Shown piece after piece: positions 6,770 through 13,403 of a stretch of DNA of 19,847 bases. Each line of letters begins with the position of its first letter. Position 1 is the stretch's first letter. The position numbers and the translations under genes were made by a program. This DNA is from Rhizobiales bacterium CCH10-E5. GTDB taxonomy: Bacteria > Pseudomonadota > Alphaproteobacteria > Rhizobiales > Beijerinckiaceae. The notes under the pieces were generated by a model. It was given only the letters and a program-made list of their open reading frames with translations. It had not been told where the DNA came from and ran no database searches. The DNA lies in contig LSIG01000084.1 of NCBI GenBank assembly GCA_001556125.1, positions 1 through 19,847 on the forward strand, given 5' to 3'.

Positions 6770-7543
6770 ATGGCGAGCTTCTATGGGTTCGAGCCGAAGA
6801 GCCGGCTCTTCCTCGGCACGGCGCAATATCCGTCTCCGGCCATCCTGGCGGAGGCGGTGAAGGCGTCGGGCGTCGAGATCGTCACCGTCTCGCTGCGGCG
6901 CGAGGCCGGCGAGGGCGGGGCGGGACAGGCCTTCTGGTCGCTGATCCGCGATCTCGGCGTGCGCGTGCTGCCCAACACGGCCGGCTGCCACGGCGTCAAG
7001 GAGGCCGTCACCACAGCCCAGATGGCGCGCGAGGTCTTCGGCACGAACTGGATCAAGCTCGAGGTCATCGGCGAGGACGACACGCTCCAGCCCGATGTCG
7101 TCGGGCTGATCGAGGCGGCGCGCATCCTCACAAACGATGGTTTCGAGGTCTTCCCTTACACCACCGAGGATCTCGTCGTGGGCGGGCGCCTGCTCGATGC
7201 GGGCTGCGAGGTGCTGATGCCCTGGGGCGCGCCGATCGGCTCCGGGCGCGGCCTGAACAATGTCTACGGCCTGCGCAGCATGCGGGCGCATTTCCCCGGT
7301 GTTCCGCTGGTGGTCGATGCCGGCATCGGCCTGCCCTCCCACGCCGCCCAGGCGATGGAGCTGGGCTATGACGCGATCCTGCTCAACACGGCGGTGGCCA
7401 AGGCGGGCGATCCGGTGCTGATGGCGCAGGCTTTCGCGAAGGCGATCGAGGCCGGCCACCAGGCCTTCCAGGCGCAGCCGATCGAGGCGCGCGACATGGC
7501 GGCGCCCTCGACCCCGGTCATGGGCAAGGCCTTCCTCTCGTGA
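6770..7543 (+). CDS. thiG: Thiazole synthase ThiG
   Basis: ThiG condenses deoxyxylulose 5-phosphate, dehydroglycine and the ThiS thiocarboxylate into the thiazole phosphate of thiamin, on a (beta/alpha)8 barrel. The 257-residue protein shows the expected signature blocks: [52 protein letters not shown] with the Schiff-base lysine at position 96, [16 protein letters not shown], and [32 protein letters not shown]. The 'GTAQYPS' form, in place of 'GTGKYPS', is the alphaproteobacterial variant as I remember it. The GAGAGGA ribosome binding site lies across the thiS stop, 13 bases upstream. Confidence 0.97.
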   Translation: MASFYGFEPKSRLFLGTAQYPSPAILAEAVKASGVEIVTVSLRREAGEGGAGQAFWSLIRDLGVRVLPNTAGCHGVKEAVTTAQMAREVFGTNWIKLEVIGEDDTLQPDVVGLIEAARILTNDGFEVFPYTTEDLVVGGRLLDAGCEVLMPWGAPIGSGRGLNNVYGLRSMRAHFPGVPLVVDAGIGLPSHAAQAMELGYDAILLNTAVAKAGDPVLMAQAFAKAIEAGHQAFQAQPIEARDMAAPSTPVMGKAFLS

Positions 7544-7554
7544 AAGCAGCCTCG

Positions 7555-8163
7555 ATGAAGCTCGACCCGTTCTATCCGATCTTCGACAGCGCCGACTGGC
7601 TCGCCCGCATGCTGCCGCTCGGCGTGAAACTGGTGCAGCTGCGCGTCAAGGACCGCAGCGAAGCCGAGACCGGCCGCGAGATCGCCCGCGCGAAGACGCT
7701 CTGCGCTGATGCCGGCTGCGTGCTGGTCGTGAACGATTACTGGCGCCTCGCCATCGAGGAGGGCTGCGACTTCGTCCATCTCGGCCAGGAGGATCTCGAC
7801 GGCGCCGATCTCGCGGCGATCCGCAAGGCCGGCATGCGGCTCGGCGTCAGCAGCCATGACGACGCGGAACTGGAGCGCGCGCTGAGCACGCAGCCGGACT
7901 ATGTCGCGCTCGGCCCGGTCTACCCGACCATTCTGAAGGCGATGAAATGGGCGCCGCAGGGGCTGGAACGCGTCACGGACTGGAAGCGCCGCCTCGGCGC
8001 CATCCCGCTCGTCGGCATCGGCGGCGTCTCGCTGGAGCGCGCGTCCGGCGTCTTCGAAGCGGGCGCCGACATCGTCTCGGCGGTCACCGACATCACGCTG
8101 AACGCCGATCCGGAGGCGCGGCTGAAGGCCTGGATTGAGGCGACGCGCAGCCGCGCGGTGTGA
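7555..8163 (+). CDS. thiE: Thiamin phosphate synthase ThiE (alphaproteobacterial type)
   Basis: ThiE joins hydroxymethylpyrimidine diphosphate to thiazole phosphate to give thiamin phosphate. The TIM-barrel protein has QLRVKD near residue 30, the metal- and pyrophosphate-binding VVNDYWRLAIEEGCDFVHLGQEDL, GVSSHDDAEL, ALGPVYPTILKAMKWAPQGLE in place of the more usual 'GPIFPTxTK', and VGIGGVSLERASGVFEAGADIVSAVTDI. I prefer ATG 7555, giving MKLDPFYPIFDS, which matches the usual N terminus of this type (202 residues). A GTG at 7540 overlapping the thiG stop by four bases is the alternative (207 residues). It is the last gene of the riboswitch-controlled operon. Confidence 0.9.
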   Translation: MKLDPFYPIFDSADWLARMLPLGVKLVQLRVKDRSEAETGREIARAKTLCADAGCVLVVNDYWRLAIEEGCDFVHLGQEDLDGADLAAIRKAGMRLGVSSHDDAELERALSTQPDYVALGPVYPTILKAMKWAPQGLERVTDWKRRLGAIPLVGIGGVSLERASGVFEAGADIVSAVTDITLNADPEARLKAWIEATRSRAV

Positions 8164-8190
8164 CATAGGGCGCTTTCACTGGAACCACTG

Positions 8191-8339
8191 CGTCATTCCG
8201 GGGCATCGCGAAGCGATGAGCCCGGAACCCAGAACCGACGTCCTTCGACGCTTGGCCTGACCGCCGCATGCGCGGATCTGGATGAACGACATCGGTTCTG
8301 GGTTCCGGGCTCGCCGCTACGCGGCGCCCCGGAATGACG
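8191..8339. repeat. Branched palindromic repeat element, copy 1
   Basis: Two long arms pair: CGTCATTCCGGGG (8191-8203) with 8327-8339, and a perfect 20-base arm (8219-8238) with 8292-8311. Between the two arm segments on each side sits a small hairpin, CATCGC-gaa-GCGATG at 8204-8218 and CGCCGC-tac-GCGGCG at 8312-8326. The two small hairpins differ by compensated base pairs. The element fills the gap between the convergent genes thiE and the SelT-like gene, where it could act as a two-way transcription barrier. A related element is at 10322-10425. Confidence 0.85.
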
Positions 8340-8356
8340 ACGGGAACGGTTCCGGC

Positions 8357-8665
8357 TCAAACGCTCTCCGTCGCCGCATGCCCGTCGACATGACCGAGGC
8401 TGCGCTCGGGGTCGAGCCGGTCGCGCACGCGCTGCTTGAGCACCTTGGAATCGGGGAAGCCGCCCTCGCTCTTGCGGTCCCAGATCAGCTCGCCCTCGTA
8501 ATGGATCTGGAAGATGCCGCCGGTGCGCGGGATCAGCGCGACCTCGCCGAGATCCTGACCGAAGGTCGAGAGCAGCTCCTGGCCGAGCCAGGCGGCGCGC
8601 AGCATCCACTGGCACATTGAGCAATAGGTGATGGTGATGCGGGGCAGGGGCTTGGTTTCGGTCAT
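8357..8665 (-). CDS. SelT/SelW/SelH (Rdx) family protein
   Basis: A 102-residue thioredoxin-like protein. The redox motif is CSMC at residues 15-18 within ITITYCSMCQWMLRAAWLGQELL; in the selenoprotein relatives one of these is selenocysteine, here both are cysteine. The following GEVALIPRTGGIFQIHYEGELIWDRKSEGGFPDSKVLKQRVRDRL matches the family pattern of a strand carrying G-G-x-F, then 'G..IWDRK..GGFP'. The biological role in bacteria is not established; a thiol redox function is assumed. The start at 8665 has a GAGGT ribosome binding site. The 3' end faces the palindromic repeat. Confidence 0.9.
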   Translation of the reverse strand: MTETKPLPRITITYCSMCQWMLRAAWLGQELLSTFGQDLGEVALIPRTGGIFQIHYEGELIWDRKSEGGFPDSKVLKQRVRDRLDPERSLGHVDGHAATESV

Positions 8666-8795
8666 GTCACACCTCGGGGTCGATGCGCCTGCATCGGCCG
8701 CCGCGGCTGCGCTGGCAAGCCTTTTCCGAACATGGCCGGCCGGCGTGAATGGCCGCCTAAGTCATTGTTTGGAATAAGTTTAATTCGATTGAGCC
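8666..8795 (-). promoter_or_regulatory. Intergenic region with AT-rich probable promoter of the SelT-like gene
   Basis: The 130 bases between the stop of the carboxypeptidase gene and the SelT-like start contain a clear AT-rich patch at about 8762-8790 in otherwise GC-rich DNA. This makes a separate minus-strand promoter likely, though no -35/-10 pair is good enough to name. Confidence 0.3.
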
Positions 8796-10283
8796 TCAGC
8801 CGCCATAGCGCCGCTGCAGATGCGCCTTGAACACGCTGGCGTCGAGCGGGCGGCCCGTCGCCTGCGTCAGCAGGTCGTCGGTCTCGAGCAGGCAGCCCTG
8901 GCTGTGGATGTTGGTCCGCAGCCAGGCCAGCAGGGCTGAGAAATCGCCCCGCCCGATGCCGGGCAGGATCTCGGGCTGTGCCCGGCAGGCGGCGTCGAAG
9001 ATCTGGGCGGCGGTCATCGCGCCCAGCGTATAGGTCGGGAAATAACCCCAGCCGCCGCTCGGCCAATGCACGTCCTGCAGGCAGCCGAGGCGGTCGTTCG
9101 GGACCGTGACGCCGAGCAGCTCCTTCATGCCGGCGTTCCAGGCGGCGGGCAGTTCGGAGAGCGGCATCGCGTCGGCGATCAGCGCCTTCTCCAGCCGGTA
9201 GCGCAGGATGACATGGGCCGGATAGGTCACCTCGTCGGCATCGACGCGGATGAAGCCGGGCTCGACCCTGGTGTAGCGCCGCCACAGCGCGTCCGTCTCC
9301 CAGGCCGGGCCGGAGCCTCCGAAGGCCTCGCGCATCAGCGGCGCGGCATAGGCGATGAACTCTTCCGAGCGGCAGGCCTGCATCTCGACCAGCAGCGACT
9401 GGCTCTCATGCAGGCTCATGCCGCGCGCCTGGCCGACCGGCTGGTGGAGATAGGCCTGAGGCCGGCCCTGCTCGTAGAGCGCATGCCCGGTCTCGTGCAG
9501 CACGCCCATCAGCGCCTTGGCGAAATCCGCCTCGTCATAGCGAGTGGTGATGCGGACATCATTGTCGGCGCCGCGGCAGAAGGGATGGGTCGAGACGTCG
9601 AGCCGCCCGCGCTCGAAGTCGTAGCCCAGCGCCGCCATCATCCGGAGGCCGAGCGCCCGCTGCGCCTCGATCGCAAAGGGCCCTTCCGGATCGGGCGTCT
9701 GCGGGCGCCGCGCCTGAACCGCGAGCGCCTCTTGCGTGAAGCCCGGCAGGAAGGCGGCGAGATCGTCGAACAGCGCGTCGATGGTGGCCGAGCGGCCGCC
9801 CGGCTCGTAGTCGTTCAGCAGCGCATCGTAAGGCGAGAGGCCGAGCTTCTCGCCCTTGGCCCGGCCGATTTCCCGCTGCAGCGTGAGCACCTCGGCGAGG
9901 AAGGGCAGCAGGCCGGCGAAATCGCTCTCGGCCCGGGCCTGCCGCCAGCGCATCTCGCAGGCCGAGATCGCCTTGGAGGAGGCTTCGACGAGATCGGCCG
10001 GCAAGGCGGTCTCGACCGTCCAGAGCCGCCGGATCTCGCGCAGATTGGCCCGCTCCCAGGGACCGAGCCCGTCCTGCACCTCGGCCTCGGCCAGCCAGTC
10101 GCCGATGCATTCATCGGTGGTCAGGCCATGATGCATCACCCGCAGCAGCGCCAGGCTCTCGGCCCGCGTGCCGGCCGCGCCCTTCGGCATCATCACGTCA
10201 TTGTCCCATTGCAGGATGCCGATGGCGTTCCCGAGCGCGGCGGCCCGGCCGAAATGGGCGGAGAGGTTCGCATAGGCGGTCAT
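8796..10283 (-). CDS. Carboxypeptidase M32 (thermostable carboxypeptidase Taq type)
   Basis: A zinc metallocarboxypeptidase that removes C-terminal residues from peptides; it is cytoplasmic, with no signal sequence. The 495-residue length is typical. Motifs visible are the zinc site HETGH at residues 263-267 (GVLHETGHALYEQGRP), the downstream HESQSLLVEMQACRS carrying the third metal ligand, IRVDADEVTYPAHVILRYRLEKALI, and the C-terminal GYFPTYTLGAMTAAQIF. All are characteristic of family M32. Family members often have HESQSR at the second site; here Leu follows the Ser. The start ATG has only a weak ribosome binding site, and the palindromic repeat at 10322 is close upstream, separating it from the flavoenzyme gene. 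Confidence 0.95.
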   Translation of the reverse strand: MTAYANLSAHFGRAAALGNAIGILQWDNDVMMPKGAAGTRAESLALLRVMHHGLTTDECIGDWLAEAEVQDGLGPWERANLREIRRLWTVETALPADLVEASSKAISACEMRWRQARAESDFAGLLPFLAEVLTLQREIGRAKGEKLGLSPYDALLNDYEPGGRSATIDALFDDLAAFLPGFTQEALAVQARRPQTPDPEGPFAIEAQRALGLRMMAALGYDFERGRLDVSTHPFCRGADNDVRITTRYDEADFAKALMGVLHETGHALYEQGRPQAYLHQPVGQARGMSLHESQSLLVEMQACRSEEFIAYAAPLMREAFGGSGPAWETDALWRRYTRVEPGFIRVDADEVTYPAHVILRYRLEKALIADAMPLSELPAAWNAGMKELLGVTVPNDRLGCLQDVHWPSGGWGYFPTYTLGAMTAAQIFDAACRAQPEILPGIGRGDFSALLAWLRTNIHSQGCLLETDDLLTQATGRPLDASVFKAHLQRRYGG

Positions 10284-10321
10284 GACGGTTCGTCTCGATT
10301 GATTATGGCAAATCCCGCTGG

Positions 10322-10425
10322 GTCATCCCGGGCGACCGAAGGGAGACCCGGGATCCATTCCGGAACGATAGCGGAAAGGGTCAGGAATGGATCCCGGCTC
10401 TCCGCTGCGCTCCGGCCGGGATGAC
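10322..10425. repeat. Branched palindromic repeat element, copy 2
   Basis: The outer arms GTCATCCCGG (10322-10331) and CCGGGATGAC (10416-10425) pair perfectly, as do CCGGGATCCATTCC (10348-10361) and its complement at 10384-10397. Each side has a short unpaired or weakly self-pairing insert between the arms, the same architecture as the element at 8191-8339. It lies between two genes of the same strand, so it may end transcription of the flavoenzyme gene or stabilise the 3' end of its mRNA. Confidence 0.8.
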
Positions 10426-10446
10426 GGCGGAGACTGAACCCACGCC

Positions 10447-11538
10447 TCAGCCGAACAGCGTCTTGAACTGTCGCGGCTGCGAGCGGAGATACTGGTTGGG
10501 CACCTTGACCGTGGCGCCGAGCTGCGCGGCGGCGTGCCAGGGCCAGCGCGGATCGTAGAGGATGCCGCGCGCGATGCCGACGAGATCGGCGTCGCCAGTG
10601 CCGACGATCGCCTCCGCCTGCTCGGCCTCGGTGATCAGCCCGACCGCGATGGTCGGCAGGCCGGTCGCCTGCTTCACCGCCCGCGCGAAGGGCACCTGGT
10701 AGTTCGGCCCCAGCGGAATCTGCTGCGCGCCGGAATTGCCGCCGCTGGAGACATGGATGAAATCGGCGCCGCGCGCCTTCAGCGCCTGCGAAAAGGCGAG
10801 CGTCTGCTCGAGGTCCCAGCCACCCGGCACCCAGTCGGTCGCCGACAGCCGGACCCCGACGGGGTAACCCGCCGGCACCACGGCCTTCACCGCCTCGAAG
10901 GCCGCGAGCGGGAAACGCATCCGGTTCTCCAGCGAACCGCCGAAATCATCCTCGCGCCTGTTGGAGAGCGGCGAGAGAAACTGGTGCATCAGATAGCCAT
11001 GGGCGGCATGCAGCTCGATCGCCGCGAAGCCGAGCCGCACCGAGCGCCGGGCCGCTTCCGCGAACTGCTCGCAGAGCCTGGCGATGTCGTCGCTCGTCAG
11101 CGCGCGGGGCTGGCGTGCATGGCCGTCGAAGGCGACCGGGGAGGGGGCGATCGTCTGCCAGCCGCCGGCATCCAGCGCGAGCTGACCGCCGCCATGCCAG
11201 GGCTGCGCAACGGACGCCTTGCGGCCCGCATGGGCGAGCTGGATCGCGATCGGCATGTCGGAATGAGCGCGCACGGCCTTCATCGTCCTGGCCAGCGCGG
11301 CCTCCGTGCCGTCGTCCCAGAGCCCGACATCCTGCGGGCTGATGCGCCCGGCCGGCTCGACGGCCGTGGCTTCGATGATCAGCAGGCCGGCGCCCGAATG
11401 CGAGAGATTGCCGAGATGGATCGTGTGCCAGTCGGTCGTGTGGCCGTTCTCGGCCGAATACTGGCACATCGGCGCGATCACGATGCGGTTGGCGAGGGTC
11501 AATCCGCCGATCTGGTAGGGGCTGAAGAGCTGGCTCAT
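10447..11538 (-). CDS. NADH:flavin oxidoreductase, Old Yellow Enzyme class (YqjM/XenA-like)
   Basis: An FMN-containing ene-reductase that uses NAD(P)H to reduce activated C=C bonds of enones, quinone-like compounds or nitro compounds. The 363-residue protein starts LFSPYQIGGLTLANRIVIAPMCQYSA; the cysteine at position 25 in APMCQYS is the flavin-tuning residue of the YqjM/XenA class. QLAHAGRKAS and ELHAAHGYLMHQFLSPLSNRR carry the substrate-binding His and Tyr region, and DLVGIARGILYDPRWPWHAA is the phosphate-binding end. I chose ATG 11538, six bases after GGAGA, rather than the adjacent GTG 11541. It is divergent from marR and shares the control region holding the 7-4-7 operator, so MarR control is likely. 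Confidence 0.93.
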   Translation of the reverse strand: MSQLFSPYQIGGLTLANRIVIAPMCQYSAENGHTTDWHTIHLGNLSHSGAGLLIIEATAVEPAGRISPQDVGLWDDGTEAALARTMKAVRAHSDMPIAIQLAHAGRKASVAQPWHGGGQLALDAGGWQTIAPSPVAFDGHARQPRALTSDDIARLCEQFAEAARRSVRLGFAAIELHAAHGYLMHQFLSPLSNRREDDFGGSLENRMRFPLAAFEAVKAVVPAGYPVGVRLSATDWVPGGWDLEQTLAFSQALKARGADFIHVSSGGNSGAQQIPLGPNYQVPFARAVKQATGLPTIAVGLITEAEQAEAIVGTGDADLVGIARGILYDPRWPWHAAAQLGATVKVPNQYLRSQPRQFKTLFG

Positions 11539-11664
11539 CACGGGTCTCCTGGAAGGCTCAGTCGGTATAGGCGCCCGCCGCGCCCGCGGCCACTGCCGCC
11601 GGCGCGCATCAAGAGATTGTGCGGGCGCGAAGATCCGCCCGCATTTGGCCGCAATCGCAGCAAT

Positions 11665-11682
11665 TGATAAGCCTGCTTATCA
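11665..11682. promoter_or_regulatory. Probable MarR operator in the divergent marR-flavoenzyme region
   Basis: TGATAAG-cctg-CTTATCA is a perfect 7-4-7 inverted repeat, directly upstream of the AAGGAGA ribosome binding site of marR and in the only spacer between marR and the divergent flavoenzyme gene. MarR proteins bind such 16-20-base palindromes as dimers. Its place suggests autorepression of the marR-efflux operon and perhaps control of the flavoenzyme as well. Confidence 0.7.
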
Positions 11683-11695
11683 TAAGGAGACTGCA

Positions 11696-12175
11696 ATGGA
11701 GCGGCCCCTTCGGCGCGAGCTGATGTTCCAGATGGTCGAAACGGCGCGGCTGATGCGCACTTATGTCGACCAGCGTGCCCGCGAGCACGGCACCACCCGC
11801 GCCCAATGGGGCATCCTCTCGCGGCTGCGGCGCCGCGAGGGCCAGAACCAGGTCGCGATGGCCGAGCAACTCGACATGCAGCCGATCTCGGTGGCGCGGC
11901 TGATCGACCGGCTCGAGGGGCAGGGGATGGTCGAGCGTCGGGCCGACCCGGCCGACCGGCGCGCGCATCTGCTCTACCTCACGCCCCAGGGCCGGGCGCT
12001 GGTCGAGGGGCTGGACGCCCTGCGCACCGAGATCGCCGCCGAATTGCTTGGCGAGGTCGAGGACGAGGCCCTGCGCGCCACGCTCGACACGCTCGCCACC
12101 ATCCGCAGCCGCATTCGCGACGGCCGGCGTGAACGCCAGGCCGGACCCGCCGTTCCCACCGCCGGCGCAGCCTGA
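11696..12175 (+). CDS. MarR family transcriptional regulator
   Basis: A 159-residue winged-helix regulator. The dimerisation helices (about 5-30), the recognition region (QNQVAMAEQLDMQPISVARLIDRLEGQGMVERRADPADRRAHLLYLTPQGRAL, about 60-105) and the wing (DPADRRAHLLYLT) are standard. Proteins of this family usually repress and are released by small phenolic or electrophilic ligands or by cysteine oxidation; the ligand here cannot be told. The start is ATG 11696 with AAGGAGA just upstream; a TTG further up in frame would run through the operator and is rejected. It is followed after 16 bases by the membrane-fusion gene, forming a local regulator-efflux operon. Confidence 0.95.
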   Translation: MERPLRRELMFQMVETARLMRTYVDQRAREHGTTRAQWGILSRLRRREGQNQVAMAEQLDMQPISVARLIDRLEGQGMVERRADPADRRAHLLYLTPQGRALVEGLDALRTEIAAELLGEVEDEALRATLDTLATIRSRIRDGRRERQAGPAVPTAGAA

Positions 12176-12191
12176 TCACCGGAGCCGATCG

Positions 12192-13403
12192 ATGAAGCGC
12201 AAGACCATCCTCGCCATTGCCGGCCTCGCCGCCGTCGGGCTCGCCGGCGGCCATTGGCTCGCCACCTCGCGCGGCGCGGTCGATCCCACGGAGGGCGCAC
12301 GCAGCGCCCGCGCCGGCCGGAGCGGCGAGGGCGCCCCCGCGGCGGTGGTGACCGCCATGGCCGAGCGGGCCGACATGCCGGTGCGCAAGCGCGCCATCGG
12401 CTTCGTCGAGACGCCGGCCAGCGTGGTGATCAAGTCGCGCATCGACAGCCAGATCGTCGAGCAGCACGTCGTCGACGGCCAGTTCGTCCGCAAGGGCGAT
12501 CTGCTCTTCACCCTCGATGACCGCGACATCCGCGCCCAGATCGACAAGGACGAAGCGGCGATCGCGCGAGACGAAGCGACCCACAGGCGGGCGGAAGGTG
12601 ATCTCGCGCGCTACCAGCAGCTTCTGGCGCGCAATGCCGGCACCCAGCAATCGGTCGATCAGGCCACGGCCGACGAGCGCTCCTCCGCCGCCACCATCCT
12701 CGCCGACAAGGCGGCGCTGGAGGCCGACCGGCTGAAGCTGAGCTATGCCCGCATCACGGCGCCGATCGACGGGCGGGCCGGCGCGGTGCAGGTGACGCCG
12801 GGCAATCTCGTCGCCGCCGGCACCTCCGGCGCCAGTCTGGTCACGATCACGCAGATGAAGCCGCTGCGCGTCGGCTTCGCCTTGCCGGAGCGGGATCTCC
12901 CGGTGCTGCAGGGCGCGCTCGCCTCGGGCCGGCCGGTTGCGGTCGCCGCGCGCATCCCCGACAGCGGCCGCCCGGCCGCGACGGGCACGCTCAACTTCGT
13001 CGATTCCGCTGTCGACATGAGCTCCGGCACGATCACCGCCAAGGCACTCTTCGCCAATGACGACCTTTCGCTCTGGCCCGGCCAGTTCGTCGATGTCGAG
13101 ATCGCCGCCGACACGCTGAAGGACGTCGTCGTGGTGCCCACCGTCGCCATCCAGGCCGGGCAGAAGGGGCCTTACGTCTTTGTTGCCAGGCCGGACCAGA
13201 CCGTCTCGCTGCGCCCGGTCACCGTGGCCCTCGCCGATGGCGACCGCACGGCGCTGACCGCCGGCGTCGAGCCCGGCGAGCGCGTCGTCGTCGATGGCCA
13301 GCAGCGGCTGAAGGAGGGCGCCCGCTTCCGTGAGCCGCAGCCGCCGCAATCCCCGCCGGCGGCGCCCAAGTCGGCGCCCGTCGCCCAGGGAGAGCGCTCA
13401 TGA
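12192..13403 (+). CDS. RND efflux membrane fusion protein (periplasmic adaptor)
   Basis: The periplasmic adaptor linking the RND pump to an outer-membrane channel. From ATG 12192 it is 403 residues. The N terminus MKRKTILAIAGLAAVGLAGG is a signal or anchor segment without a lipobox cysteine. A first half-lipoyl block (IKSRIDSQIVEQHVVDGQFVRKGDLLFTLDDRD) is followed by the coiled coil (about 120-190), the second half-lipoyl block (LSYARITAPIDGRAGAVQVTPGNLVAAG), the beta-barrel with MKPLRVGFALPERDLPVL, and a membrane-proximal domain ending GEPGERVVVDGQQRLKEGARF-like sequence. The tail is Pro- and Ala-rich. This is an MdtA-like adaptor. The stop overlaps the permease start by four bases. Confidence 0.94.
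   Translation: MKRKTILAIAGLAAVGLAGGHWLATSRGAVDPTEGARSARAGRSGEGAPAAVVTAMAERADMPVRKRAIGFVETPASVVIKSRIDSQIVEQHVVDGQFVRKGDLLFTLDDRDIRAQIDKDEAAIARDEATHRRAEGDLARYQQLLARNAGTQQSVDQATADERSSAATILADKAALEADRLKLSYARITAPIDGRAGAVQVTPGNLVAAGTSGASLVTITQMKPLRVGFALPERDLPVLQGALASGRPVAVAARIPDSGRPAATGTLNFVDSAVDMSSGTITAKALFANDDLSLWPGQFVDVEIAADTLKDVVVVPTVAIQAGQKGPYVFVARPDQTVSLRPVTVALADGDRTALTAGVEPGERVVVDGQQRLKEGARFREPQPPQSPPAAPKSAPVAQGERS

Noticed and set aside
8191..8339. CRISPR-like or tRNA-like structure in the repeat region
   Set aside because: There is one inverted repeat pair with no regularly spaced direct repeats, no spacers and no tRNA cloverleaf. It is a palindromic element.
9066..10424. A 452-codon plus-strand open frame opposite the carboxypeptidase
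   Set aside because: It is antisense of a gene with intact M32 motifs and has low-complexity Arg/Leu/Gly composition.
11645..11695. Upstream TTG start for MarR
   Set aside because: Translation would run through the operator palindrome and ignore the AAGGAGA and ATG at 11684-11698.
12048..12191. Upstream extension of the membrane fusion protein
   Set aside because: It overlaps marR and lacks protein character. The signal segment begins at ATG 12192.
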